The notes under the pieces were generated by a model, which made no database searches, was not told where the DNA came from, and was given only the letters and a program-made list of their open reading frames with translations. Positions 15,593 to 23,843 of a stretch of 28,060 nucleotides of DNA are shown here, piece after piece. The position numbers and the translations under genes are program-made. Source of the stretch: an uncultured Coriobacteriaceae bacterium (GTDB lineage: Bacteria; Actinomycetota; Coriobacteriia; Coriobacteriales; Atopobiaceae); NCBI GenBank assembly GCA_900552935.1, contig USBN01000015.1, positions 1 through 28,060 on the forward strand. The letters are read 5' to 3'. Position 1 is the stretch's first letter; the number at the start of each line of letters is the position of its first letter.

Positions 15593-17161
15593 ATGGATAC
15601 TCTTTTTTCAGAAGTTGAGCGCTACAAGCGCAACATGAACGCGCCCCTGGCGGTTCGCATGCGCCCCCAGACCCTCGCGGATTACGTGGGCCAGGAGCAG
15701 GCGGTCGGCCCGGACTCGTGGCTGCGCCGTGCCATCGAGCATGACGTCCTCTCGAGCGTCCTGCTCTACGGCCCCGCCGGCACCGGCAAGACGACGCTCG
15801 CGCGCATCATCGCCAACACCACTCACGCGGAGTTCGTCGAGGTCTCGGCGATCACGGGGACGGTCAAGGACCTCCGTCGCGAGATCGAGGCGGCAGAGTC
15901 CCGCCTCATGACGCGCGGACTGCGCACGATACTCTTCGTGGACGAGATTCACCGCTTCAACCGCTCCCAGCAGGACGCCCTGCTCCATGCGGTCGAGGAT
16001 CGTATCGTCATCCTGGTGGGCGCCACCACGGAGAACCCCTACTTCGAGGTGAACTCCGCCCTCATCTCGCGCAGTCGCGTGGTCGAGCTGATTCCGCTCG
16101 ATGACTCCGCGATTGGCCTTCTGGTGGACCGCGCCCTCGCGTCCGAGCACGGCCTGCGCGGCCTGTTCTCCCTCGATGACGACGCTCGCACCGAGATCAT
16201 TCAGCTTGCCGGTGGAGACGCGCGCTCCGCTCTGACCACGCTCGAGCTCGCGAGCCAGATGGCGCTTCCCGCGGGAGCGAAGGTCACGCCCGAGGGGGAG
16301 ATCCTCCTCGAGGGTGGTTCCATGCTCGCGCGCGACGCCGGCGATTCTGAGGCGCCTCTCCGCATTACCCGCGAGAACGTGACCGAGGCAAATCCCCGCC
16401 GTGGACTTCCCTATGACAAGTCCGGCGACATGCACTACGACATCATCTCCGCCTTCATCAAGTCGATGCGCGGCAGTGACCCGGATGCCGTCCTCTACTG
16501 GCTCGCCCGCATGATCGACGCGGGGGAGGACCCGAAGTTCATCGCCCGTCGCATCATGATCCATGCGAGTGAGGACGTGGGCAACGCGGATCCGCAGGCG
16601 ATTCTCGTGGCGGAGGCCGCCTTCAAGAGCGCCGAGGTCATTGGCTATCCGGAGTGCCGCATTAACCTCGCCCAGGCGGCGCTCTACGTGTGCCTCGCGC
16701 CTAAGAGCAACGCCTGCGAGGCGGGTATCGATGCCGCGCTCGCCGAGGTCCGCCACGGGCCGCGCCGCGAGGTGCCCAATCACCTGCGCGACCGTCACCG
16801 CCCGGGCTCGGATTCCTACGGACCCTACCTCTACCCGCATAACTATCCGGAGGGTTGGGTCGAGCAGCAGTATCTGCCGGACGGTCTCGAGCGTGGCCAG
16901 TTCTTTAGCCCGGGCGGTCGTGGCTGGGAGGCCTGGCGCCTCGACGTCACGTCTTTCGGTCGAACAGGGGCGACGCCGCGCGAGGTGGAGGTTCCGCCTG
17001 CGTCTGCCGAGGATGGTCTGGTCGCATCGGCGCCCCAGGCGCCCGAACCTGCCGCATCGGCACCCCAGGCTGCTGGCACCGCTGCGCCCGAGCCCGCATC
17101 GCCCGAGGTAGGCCATGCGTCTGCGCCAGAGTCCCAAACCCAAGACAGCGCCGAGGAGTAG
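15593..17161 (+). CDS. rarA: Replication-associated recombination AAA+ ATPase RarA (MgsA)
   Basis: RarA/MgsA is a tetrameric clamp-loader-like ATPase acting at stalled replication forks. The 522 residues show the RarA start (LAVRMRPQTLADYVGQEQ), Walker A GPAGTGKTT (60-68), Walker B ILFVDEIHRFN (113-123), sensor 1 GATTENP (143-149), then the C-terminal tetramerisation domain with YDIISAFIKSMRGSDPDAVLYWLARMI-type sequence and 'YPEGWVEQQYLPDG' near the end. A tail of about 60 residues rich in Ala/Pro/Glu/Ser follows, beyond the normal length of roughly 430-450. The ATG at 15593 has no ribosome binding site but sits directly after a -10 box, so leaderless translation is likely. Confidence 0.93.
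   Translation: MDTLFSEVERYKRNMNAPLAVRMRPQTLADYVGQEQAVGPDSWLRRAIEHDVLSSVLLYGPAGTGKTTLARIIANTTHAEFVEVSAITGTVKDLRREIEAAESRLMTRGLRTILFVDEIHRFNRSQQDALLHAVEDRIVILVGATTENPYFEVNSALISRSRVVELIPLDDSAIGLLVDRALASEHGLRGLFSLDDDARTEIIQLAGGDARSALTTLELASQMALPAGAKVTPEGEILLEGGSMLARDAGDSEAPLRITRENVTEANPRRGLPYDKSGDMHYDIISAFIKSMRGSDPDAVLYWLARMIDAGEDPKFIARRIMIHASEDVGNADPQAILVAEAAFKSAEVIGYPECRINLAQAALYVCLAPKSNACEAGIDAALAEVRHGPRREVPNHLRDRHRPGSDSYGPYLYPHNYPEGWVEQQYLPDGLERGQFFSPGGRGWEAWRLDVTSFGRTGATPREVEVPPASAEDGLVASAPQAPEPAASAPQAAGTAAPEPASPEVGHASAPESQTQDSAEE
17023..17070 (+). repeat. Short direct repeat in the rarA tail
   Basis: An 18-base unit, CGCATCGGCGCCCCAGGC at 17023-17040, recurs at 17053-17070 with one mismatch (period 30 bases). 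It encodes the repeated peptide ASAPQA in the Ala/Pro-rich tail of RarA. It probably arose by local duplication. Confidence 0.7.
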
Positions 17162-17218
17162 TCCGCTTGCGGACGGGTAGAATGTCCCCTAGCCATTGCA
17201 CGCCCGCGCAGGCGGGCG
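17161..17218 (+). promoter_or_regulatory. Promoter -10 with two hairpins ahead of the DUF948 gene
   Basis: The 80-base gap between rarA and the next gene holds a palindrome GTCCGC-TT-GCGGAC (17161-17174), a -10-like TAGAAT (17178-17183) and a stem CGCCCGC-GCAG-GCGGGCG (17201-17218, 7 bp). The palindrome sits where a -35/operator would lie; the second hairpin would fall in the leader just upstream of the ribosome binding site GAGGAG (17231-17236). No good -35 was found, which would suit an alternative or activated promoter. Confidence 0.4.
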
Positions 17219-17241
17219 CACCCAACTCGTGAGGAGCCACG

Positions 17242-17889
17242 ATGTCCACTGAAGGATTTGCTCTTGACCCCATGACGATCGCGCTCATTGTTCTTGTCAT
17301 CGCCGGTGTTTGGGCCGTGGTCGAGCTCGCGCTCACGCTACGCCAGACCCGCAAGAGCGTCTCTGAGCTCACGGATTCCGTGAACGAGACGATTGCGGAC
17401 ATCCGCCCCGTCGTCGCCAAGCTCGATGGCGTTGCCGACGAGCTGCCGGCTGCCGCCAAGCAGATCGAGCCCATCCTCGAGAAGGCCTCTACCACGGTCG
17501 ACCTCATCAACGTTGACCTCGTTCGCGTCGAGGGCATCCTCTCGGATGTCAACACCGTGACCGACACGGGCGCGCGTGCCACCGGCGCCGTCAGTGGTGC
17601 CGTCGAGTCCGTCGCCACGGGCGTCGCCGGCGCGCTGGGTAAGGTCGCCGGCAAGGTTTCCGGCCGCACCAGCGCCAAGATCTCCGCTCCCGCCGCCACC
17701 GGCGCGCTCGATGCCCCGGCTCCCGCAGAGCCTGTGAACGTCGAGAGGGTCTCTGGTGACGAGGGCTACTTCACCTATCCTTCCGCTTCCGCCGGTGATG
17801 TCCCGGCGGAGCAGGTCCCGTCCGTTTCCGATGATGCCTCCTGCGAGGCGCCGGCAGAGCCCTCCGCGGCCGCCGAGAAGGCTGAGTAG
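17242..17889 (+). CDS. DUF948-like membrane-anchored protein
   Basis: A 215-residue protein with one N-terminal membrane segment (about 11-33, MTIALIVLVIAGVWAVVELAL) followed by a helical region of heptad-like character (TRKSVSELTDSVNETIADIRPVV..., about 36-120). This resembles the DUF948 family (Bacillus YtxG type), reported as general-stress proteins. The C-terminal 80 residues are Ala/Pro/Ser/Glu-rich and disordered-looking. It is followed without a gap by an RsbW-like gene and a SigB/F-type sigma factor, so a stress role is a reasonable inference. Function remains unproven for the family. Confidence 0.7.
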   Translation: MSTEGFALDPMTIALIVLVIAGVWAVVELALTLRQTRKSVSELTDSVNETIADIRPVVAKLDGVADELPAAAKQIEPILEKASTTVDLINVDLVRVEGILSDVNTVTDTGARATGAVSGAVESVATGVAGALGKVAGKVSGRTSAKISAPAATGALDAPAPAEPVNVERVSGDEGYFTYPSASAGDVPAEQVPSVSDDASCEAPAEPSAAAEKAE

Positions 17890-18285
17890 ATGATGGCAAC
17901 GACAGAAGAAGAGCAGCAGATGCCCGTTTCCCTTTCCGTTCCCGCGAGTGCCTCGTTCGCGCGTCCCGTGCGCATGCTCGCCGCGAACCTCGCCGTGCTC
18001 GCCGGCCTTTCCGTCGACGGCGTCGAAGACGTCCGCATGGCCGCCGAGGAAGCCTTCGTGTGGTGCTGCGCCACCAAGCCCGAGGCCTGCGAGGTCAGCT
18101 TTGACGCGAACGGAGACGCCCTCACCATGACCTTTGCCCTTGGCGAGGCTGAGCCGGAGGATGACCAGATCGCTACGTATGCAGAGCTCATCCTTACCGC
18201 CGTCTGTGACGAGTGCGAGCTCGATGACGAGGCGCACACGCTTTCGCTCACGCTCCAGAAGAATGTGGATGCCCTTGATGCCTAG
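17890..18285 (+). CDS. RsbW-like anti-sigma factor with degenerate ATP-binding site
   Basis: A 131-residue protein matching the outline of RsbW/SpoIIAB-type serine kinases: VPASASFARPVRMLAANLAVLAG, then GVEDVRMAAEEAF, then alternating strands to LSLTLQKNV. In active members the helix reads like 'EACTNAV' with an Asn that holds Mg-ATP; here it is EAFVWCC with Trp58 at that place. The DxGxG ATP-lid motif is also absent (the region reads FALGEAEPEDD). It should therefore not be an active kinase, though it may still bind the sigma factor. It begins at the base after the DUF948 stop and overlaps the sigma gene. No RsbV-type antagonist is in the window. Confidence 0.7.
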   Translation: MMATTEEEQQMPVSLSVPASASFARPVRMLAANLAVLAGLSVDGVEDVRMAAEEAFVWCCATKPEACEVSFDANGDALTMTFALGEAEPEDDQIATYAELILTAVCDECELDDEAHTLSLTLQKNVDALDA

Positions 18286-19135
18286 TGACTCCAGAGAGCT
18301 TACGAGCGAGCAGCGAGCCCGGGCGCGTCGCGAGGCTGCCGCCGCCGTGCGTGACCTGCCTGCCACCCCAAAGGGCAAGCTGGCTTGGGACAAGGAACGC
18401 ACTCGTGAGCTATTCCGCCTTTATAAGGAGGAGGGAGACGAAGACGCCCGAGACGAGCTCATCATGAGTCACCTCAACCTCGTTCGCTTCCTCTCCGCAA
18501 AATTCAAGAACAGGGGAGAGCCCCTCGATGACCTCGTCCAGGTGGGCACGATCGGCCTTATCAAGGCGATCGACCGCTTTGACCCCGAGCGTGGCCTCGA
18601 GTTCACCACCTATGCCACGCCCACCATCCTGGGAGAGATCAAGCGTCACTTCCGCGATAAGGGCTGGAGCGTCCGTGTGCCGAGGCGTCTGCAGGAGCTC
18701 TCTGCCAAGGTCAACCTGGTGACGGACGAGCTCACGAAGGAGCTCCAGCGCTCGCCTTCGACCGAGGAGGTCGCTTCTCGCCTTGGCGTGAGCGTCGACG
18801 AGGTCCTCGAGGCGATGGAATCCTCGAGCGCCTATAGCTCCGTGCCCCTCGAGGGTGGGAACAACGAGGACGAGGACGCCCCCGCCGTCATCGATCACTA
18901 CGCGAGCGTCGACCAAGACCTCGCCGCCTCGGATGACCGCATGGTCATCGAGGATACGATTCGCGAGTTCTCTCCGCGCGAGCAGGAAGTCGTCCGCATG
19001 CGCTTCGACGAGGGCCTTACGCAGGTCGAGATAGCCAAGCGCCTGGGAATCTCCCAGGTCCAGGTAAGTCGTCTTCTGCGTCGCACGCTCAAGAAGCTTC
19101 AAGACAAAATCGACCCGGAAGGCCTTATGCGATGA
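18278..19135 (+). CDS. SigB/SigF/SigG-type RNA polymerase sigma factor
   Basis: A sigma-70 family factor of the stress and sporulation (B/F/G) subfamily, about 285 residues. Region 2 is clear (SHLNLVRFLSAKFKNRGEP, then LDDLVQVGTIGLIKAIDRFD and FTTYATPTILGEIKRHFRD, about 64-127). Region 3 follows (VRVPRRLQELSAKV to RSPSTEEVASRLGVS), and region 4 has a helix-turn-helix at 232-275 (FSPREQEVVRMRFDEGLTQ, IAKRLGISQVQVSRLLRRTL). The start is uncertain: ATG 18263, 18269 and 18278 are all in frame and none has a strong ribosome binding site; overlap with the RsbW-like gene suggests coupled translation. Its stop overlaps the next ATG (ATGA). Confidence 0.9.
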   Translation: MPSDSRELTSEQRARARREAAAAVRDLPATPKGKLAWDKERTRELFRLYKEEGDEDARDELIMSHLNLVRFLSAKFKNRGEPLDDLVQVGTIGLIKAIDRFDPERGLEFTTYATPTILGEIKRHFRDKGWSVRVPRRLQELSAKVNLVTDELTKELQRSPSTEEVASRLGVSVDEVLEAMESSSAYSSVPLEGGNNEDEDAPAVIDHYASVDQDLAASDDRMVIEDTIREFSPREQEVVRMRFDEGLTQVEIAKRLGISQVQVSRLLRRTLKKLQDKIDPEGLMR

Positions 19136-20472
19136 GCCTACAGAAACTAACCTCCGAGGAGCGAGAGGAGTCCTATCGCTCTGCGAGGCTCGTTGCCGTA
19201 CGCGCGTGGGCATTCATCGGTTGTGCCATTACGTTTGCCATCATCCTCGCGGTCCTCGGGCGCGTGAGCTCTGCGGTCATCTGCCTCTCCGTCGGCGCCA
19301 TCGTGGGGTTCATCTGCAGCTCGATCACCAACTGGTTCGAGCGTCATGGCGTTAGCAGGGGTATAGGCGCCCTGCTCTCGCTCGTGTTGGTCATCGGCGT
19401 GGTCCTCGCGTTCCTCATCTGGCTGGTGCCGCTGTTCGTCGACCAGCTGAGCCAGATGCTCGACCGCGTTCCCTCGCTGTTCGCGCAGTCCCAGGAGTTC
19501 GTGCAACATCTCTTCTCTTCCTACGGCTCCGCCGAGACCACTGACTTCCAGGCCAACGTCCAGTCCCTGCTTGTCGGCCTTACCGATGTGGGCACCACGC
19601 TCGTGAGCAAGCTCGCTGGCTGGCTTTCCCGGGCGTTCGTCCCCAACGTCATGAGCCTCGTGAACACCGTCGTGATGTCGTTCCTCGGCCTCTTCATGGC
19701 CTATTGGTTCGCGAAGGACTATCCGCTGATCATGCGCGAGCTCGGCGTCATCGCGGGTCCCCGCCACGCCGAGGACCTCGCGCTCCTCGTCGCGGTCCTC
19801 GGGCGCTCCGTCGGCGGCTACATGCGCGGCATCGTGGTCACGAGCATCATCGACGGCGTCCTGGCCTACATCGGGTTTACGATCTGCGGCAACCCCTATC
19901 CTGGCCTGATGGCCCTCGTCGCGGGAGTCCTGCATTTCGTCCCCGTCATCGGTCCCTTCACAGCCTCGTTCCTCGCTGCTCTCGTCGGCCTTCTCGTGAA
20001 TCCCGTGGTCGCCTTCTGGTCATTCGTGCTTTCTGACATGGCGCAGAACTTCACGGATAACGTCCTGAGCCCCCTCGTGATGCGCAGTGCCGTCAAGATC
20101 CATCCCGCCATGAGCCTCATCGGCGTCACCGTGGGCGCGAGCCTCGGCGGGGCGCTGGGCATGGCTCTGGCCGTGCCGCTCACCGCCGCCGTCAAGGGCG
20201 CCTTCATCTACTTCTTCGAGAACAAGACGGGCAGGCAGCTCGTGAGCTGGGAGGGCGCCTTCTTCAAGGGCACGCCCTTCCACCACCCGGACGGCACGCC
20301 GGTGCCCTCGTTTGACGCCCTCGACGATGACTCCTTCCTCGAGAGGTCCCTGATCATCGACCCCAGCACCATGGATGGGGTGGAGGCGGAGGAGCGTCCT
20401 GACGCGGAGAAGCCCATCCTCGCGGAGACCCTCCGCCAGCAGCTCGAGGAGTTTAAGCGCCTGCGCAAGTAG
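19132..20472 (+). CDS. AI-2E family transporter (YdiK/TqsA-type membrane protein)
   Basis: A 446-residue polytopic membrane protein of the AI-2E transporter family (PF01594). Members include putative exporters of autoinducer-2 and Na+/H+ antiporters, so the substrate cannot be set. Hydrophobic segments lie at about 28-68, 78-105 and from 170 to 355. Family landmarks are FVPVIGPFTASFLAALVGLL, NVLSPLVMRSAVKIHP and GALGMALAVPLTAAVK. The last 80 residues are cytoplasmic and charged. It overlaps the sigma factor gene by 4 bases, so the two are translated together. Confidence 0.88.
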   Translation: MSLQKLTSEEREESYRSARLVAVRAWAFIGCAITFAIILAVLGRVSSAVICLSVGAIVGFICSSITNWFERHGVSRGIGALLSLVLVIGVVLAFLIWLVPLFVDQLSQMLDRVPSLFAQSQEFVQHLFSSYGSAETTDFQANVQSLLVGLTDVGTTLVSKLAGWLSRAFVPNVMSLVNTVVMSFLGLFMAYWFAKDYPLIMRELGVIAGPRHAEDLALLVAVLGRSVGGYMRGIVVTSIIDGVLAYIGFTICGNPYPGLMALVAGVLHFVPVIGPFTASFLAALVGLLVNPVVAFWSFVLSDMAQNFTDNVLSPLVMRSAVKIHPAMSLIGVTVGASLGGALGMALAVPLTAAVKGAFIYFFENKTGRQLVSWEGAFFKGTPFHHPDGTPVPSFDALDDDSFLERSLIIDPSTMDGVEAEERPDAEKPILAETLRQQLEEFKRLRK

Positions 20473-20548
20473 GGCGTCGGATGATGCGGGCGTTCGCGCG
20501 CCACGTGCGCGGGGAGCGGCGCGGCAGACGCGCTCAATCGAATCTTGT

Positions 20549-20586
20549 GAAGGGTCGGGGCTCGGCTCCGGCCCTTCGTCGTTTCC
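20549..20586 (+). terminator. Intrinsic terminator after the AI-2E transporter gene
   Basis: GAAGGGTCGGGGC (20549-20561) pairs with GCTCCGGCCCTTC (20565-20577) to form a 13-bp stem with two G-T wobbles and a 3-base loop. GTCGTTTCC follows, with a short T-run. It closes the DUF948-to-transporter unit. The remainder of the gap (20473-20548) shows only a weak CGCGC/GCGCG pairing at 20497-20511. Confidence 0.65.
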
Positions 20587-20587
20587 A

Positions 20588-20616
20588 TTCATCCGCGTAG
20601 CCGCTCGCGGTATACT
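20588..20616 (+). promoter_or_regulatory. alaS promoter
   Basis: TATACT at 20611-20616 is a good -10. A weak -35, TTCATC (20588-20593), lies 17 bases upstream. The predicted start near 20623 leaves a leader of about 38 bases with the ribosome binding site GGGGAGAG before ATG 20661. The leader is too short for a T-box. Confidence 0.5.
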
Positions 20617-20660
20617 TACAGGCTGTATGCGCTGACACCACCCGATCGTAGGGGAGAGAT

Positions 20661-23318
20661 ATGAGCACCGCCGATTTCCCGTCCATGACCACCGCCGAGA
20701 TTCGCTCGACCTTCCTCAAGTTCTTCGAGGAGCGCGGCCTGAAGCTGTATCCCAGCTCCTCGCTCGTCCCCGATGACCCCTCGCTGCTTCTTGCCAACGC
20801 TGGCATGAACCAGTTCAAGGAGTACTACCAGGGCAAGAAGACGATGAAGGAGATCGGCGCCTGCAGCTGCCAGAAGTGCGTGCGCACCAACGACATCGAC
20901 TGCATCGGCGAGGATGGCCGCCACCTCTCCTTCTTCGAGATGCTCGGCGACTTCTCCTTCGGCGGAGTTTCCAAGGCGCAGGCCTGCGCCTGGGCCTTCG
21001 AGCTCATCACCGAGAAGTTCCACCTCCCGGTCGAGCGCCTCTACTTCACCATCTTCACGGATGACGACGAGACGCATGACGTCTGGCGCAGCCTCGGCGT
21101 CCCGGAGGACCACATCTCCCGCCTCGGCGAGGACGACAACTTCTGGGCCGCTGGCCCCACCGGCCCCTGCGGTCCCTGCTCCGAGATTTACTTCGACCAG
21201 GGCGAGGACGTGGGCTGTGGCAAGCCGGATTGCGCCCCCGGCTGCGACTGCGACCGCTTCCTCGAGTTCTGGAACCTCGTGTTCACCCAGTTCGACCGCC
21301 AGGAGGACGGCTCTTTGCCCGAGCTTCCGCACCGCAACCTCGACACGGGCATGGGCCTCGAGCGCATGGCCGCCATCATGCAGCACAAGAGCGCCAACTA
21401 TGACGGCGACCTCATGCAGAGCCTCATCGCCCTCGGTGAGGAGATCTCCGGCGAGACCTATGACGCCAACGATTACTCCGGCGCCTCCCGCAGCCTCCGC
21501 ATCATCGCGGACCACGCCCGCGCCGTTGACTTCATGATCTCCGACGGCATCCTGCCGGGCAACGAGGGTCGCGAGTACGTCCTTCGCCGCCTGCTCCGCC
21601 GCGCCGTGTTCCACGGTCGCCTGCTGGGCATCGAGGGCGCCTTCCTCACCAAGTTCATCGATGAGGTCAACCGCCTCATGGGCGAGGCCTATCCCGAGCT
21701 GCTCAAGAACGTCGCGCTCGTGAAGGGCATCGTCGCCGCCGAGGAGGAGCGCTTCTCTACCACGCTCGACACCGGGCGCACCTATCTCGACGAGGCCATC
21801 GCCGGTCTTGCCGAGGGTGCGGTCCTTCCGGGCGAGGTCGCTTTCAAGCTGCACGACACCTACGGTTTCCCCATCGACCTCACGGTAGAGATTTCCGCCG
21901 CCGCCGGTCACGACGTCGACATGGACGGCTTCGACGCCTGCATGACCAAGCAGAAGGAGCGCGCTCGCGCCAACGCCAACCGCGATGCCTGGGGTGACTT
22001 CAACAACGTCTGGACCGAGCTTTCCGATAAGCTCGCCGCCACCGAGTTCGAGGGCTATGACGCGAACGTCGTCGAGGATGCCCGCGTCGTCGCCATCGTC
22101 GCGAACGGCGAGTCCGTCGAGCGCGCCGAGGCCGGTGCTGACGTCGAGGTCATCCTTGACCGCACCCCGTTCTACGCCGAGATGGGCGGCCAGGTGGGCG
22201 ACACCGGCACCATCAGCGCCGAGGGCGTCAAGCTCGAGGTGAGCGACACCAAGGGTCACAACGGCCTCTTTGCTCACCTGGCTCACGTCGCCGAGGGCGT
22301 CATCTCCGTGGGCGACGTCGTCCGCGCCTCCATCGACGCCCATCGTCGCGAGCTCATCCGCCGCAACCACACCGCCACGCACCTGCTCGACGCCGCCCTC
22401 AAGACGGTTCTCGGCGAGCACGTCAGCCAGGCCGGCTCCCTTTGCGACGATTCGCGCCTGCGCTTCGACTTCACGCACTTCGAGGCCCTCACGGCCGAGC
22501 AGCTCCACGAGGTCGAGGACCTCGTGAACGTCGAGATCTTCGCCGCCAAGCCCGTCGTGACTCGCGTCTGCAGCATCGACGAGGCCAAGGAGGCCGGCGC
22601 CATCGCCCTGTTCGGCGAGAAGTACGGTGACGTCGTGCGCATGGTCTCCGTGGGCAACGAGGACCAGCCCTTCAGCCGCGAGCTGTGCGGTGGCACCCAC
22701 GCCCGCAACTCCTCAGAGCTCGGTCTCTTCAAGATCGTCTCGGAGAGCTCGACTGGCTCCAACGTCCGCCGCATCGAGGCCGTGACGAGCCTCGGCGCAC
22801 TTGCCTGGCTTGACGAGCGCAACGACGCCCTCGACGCCGTCGCCTCCGAGCTCAAGTGCCGTCCCGAGGACGCCGCCAGCCGCATCGCGGACATGAAGGC
22901 CGCCGCCCGTGACCTCGAGGGCAAGCTCAAGCAGGCCCTCCTCGGCGGTTCCTCTGACAAGATCCAGACGGCCATGGCCGCCGCCATCGATTGCGGCTCC
23001 TATAAGGCGGTCATCGCTCGCATGGACGGCCTGGAGGCCGGCCAGCTCCGCGAGGCTTGGGACGCCATCCGTGACAAGGCCACCGGAGACGTCGCGTGCT
23101 TCCTCGCCACGAACACGCCCGAGGGCAAGGTCGCGCTCCTCGCGGCCGCGACTGACGGTGCCGTTGCTGCCGGCTTCGGCGCTGGCGACGTGATTCGCAA
23201 CGTCGCCAACTACGTTGGCGGTCGTGGTGGCGGACGTCCGAACATGGCCCAGGCTGGCGGCAAGGATGCCTCCGGCATCGACGCCGCGCTCGCTGCCGCC
23301 CGCGAGATGCTCTCCTAG
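20661..23318 (+). CDS. alaS: Alanyl-tRNA synthetase
   Basis: Class II synthetase charging tRNA-Ala; 885 residues, the usual length. The aminoacylation core is at the N-terminus (TFLKFFEERGLKLYPSSSLV, GPTGPCGPCSEIYFD, a Cys-rich stretch GCGKPDCAPGCDCDRFLEFW, and DTGMGLERMA). The editing domain has HTATHLLDAAL (around residue 570) and CGGTHARNSSELG (around 676), supplying the zinc ligands HxxxH and CxxxH. The C-Ala domain ends with GGRGGGRPNMAQAGGKD. The gene has its own promoter and is followed closely by ruvX and mltG, a common grouping. Confidence 0.98.
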   Translation: MSTADFPSMTTAEIRSTFLKFFEERGLKLYPSSSLVPDDPSLLLANAGMNQFKEYYQGKKTMKEIGACSCQKCVRTNDIDCIGEDGRHLSFFEMLGDFSFGGVSKAQACAWAFELITEKFHLPVERLYFTIFTDDDETHDVWRSLGVPEDHISRLGEDDNFWAAGPTGPCGPCSEIYFDQGEDVGCGKPDCAPGCDCDRFLEFWNLVFTQFDRQEDGSLPELPHRNLDTGMGLERMAAIMQHKSANYDGDLMQSLIALGEEISGETYDANDYSGASRSLRIIADHARAVDFMISDGILPGNEGREYVLRRLLRRAVFHGRLLGIEGAFLTKFIDEVNRLMGEAYPELLKNVALVKGIVAAEEERFSTTLDTGRTYLDEAIAGLAEGAVLPGEVAFKLHDTYGFPIDLTVEISAAAGHDVDMDGFDACMTKQKERARANANRDAWGDFNNVWTELSDKLAATEFEGYDANVVEDARVVAIVANGESVERAEAGADVEVILDRTPFYAEMGGQVGDTGTISAEGVKLEVSDTKGHNGLFAHLAHVAEGVISVGDVVRASIDAHRRELIRRNHTATHLLDAALKTVLGEHVSQAGSLCDDSRLRFDFTHFEALTAEQLHEVEDLVNVEIFAAKPVVTRVCSIDEAKEAGAIALFGEKYGDVVRMVSVGNEDQPFSRELCGGTHARNSSELGLFKIVSESSTGSNVRRIEAVTSLGALAWLDERNDALDAVASELKCRPEDAASRIADMKAAARDLEGKLKQALLGGSSDKIQTAMAAAIDCGSYKAVIARMDGLEAGQLREAWDAIRDKATGDVACFLATNTPEGKVALLAAATDGAVAAGFGAGDVIRNVANYVGGRGGGRPNMAQAGGKDASGIDAALAAAREMLS

Positions 23319-23384
23319 GGCTCGCGTGGCTCCGCTCACTCTCACATATGACCACCTCGCCGGTGCCGTCGTGGGAGCCCTCTC

Positions 23385-23807
23385 ATGAGGGCCCTCGCGC
23401 TCGACATCGGCGAGGTGCGTATCGGCATCGCCGCGAGCGATGCCTCCGGCCGTGTCGCCAGCCCCGTGAAGGTGCTGCCCGCGGCCGAGGTCCTCTCGTG
23501 TGCGAAGACGTTCCGTCGCATCCTCGAGGACTATGAGCCCGAGGTCCTCGTCTGCGGGCGCCCCCAGACGATGTCTGGCGAGGACGGTCCCCAGGCGGAG
23601 CGCGTCATGGCCCAGGCTCGCTCCATCGCGGAAGCCTGCGACCTTCCGCTTGAGTTCGCCGACGAGCGCCTCTCCAGTTCGGAGGCAAAGAGGATCCTGC
23701 GTGAGCAGGGCCTCAACGAGAAGCAGATGCGTGGCAAGGTCGACATGATTGCCGCGTCCCTCTTCCTGCAGGCCTGGCTTGACTCGCGAGGGTCGGGCGA
23801 CAGGTAG
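23385..23807 (+). CDS. ruvX: Putative pre-16S rRNA nuclease / Holliday junction resolvase-like RuvX (YqgF)
   Basis: A 140-residue RNase H-like protein of the YqgF family, implicated in 16S rRNA 5' end maturation. The motifs are RALALDIGEVRIGIAASD (first catalytic Asp, D7), VLVCGRPQTMSG, FADERLSSSEA (Glu/Asp pair) and KVDMIAASLFLQAWLD (last Asp). ATG 23385 has GGGAG 9 bases upstream. It stands after alaS and before mltG, as in many Gram-positives. The 66-base gap before it shows no clear promoter. Confidence 0.93.
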   Translation: MRALALDIGEVRIGIAASDASGRVASPVKVLPAAEVLSCAKTFRRILEDYEPEVLVCGRPQTMSGEDGPQAERVMAQARSIAEACDLPLEFADERLSSSEAKRILREQGLNEKQMRGKVDMIAASLFLQAWLDSRGSGDR

Positions 23808-23843
23808 TCTACGCGCCCGCCGGCGCAGTTCGGAAGGTCACCT

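Noticed and set aside
20617..20660. T-box or other riboswitch upstream of alaS
   Set aside because: The predicted leader is only about 38 bases and no T-box consensus or antiterminator is present.
20616..22700. Open frame of 694 codons on the minus strand opposite alaS
   Set aside because: Product is Leu/Val/Glu/Gly-rich shadow sequence; alaS on the + strand explains the region fully.
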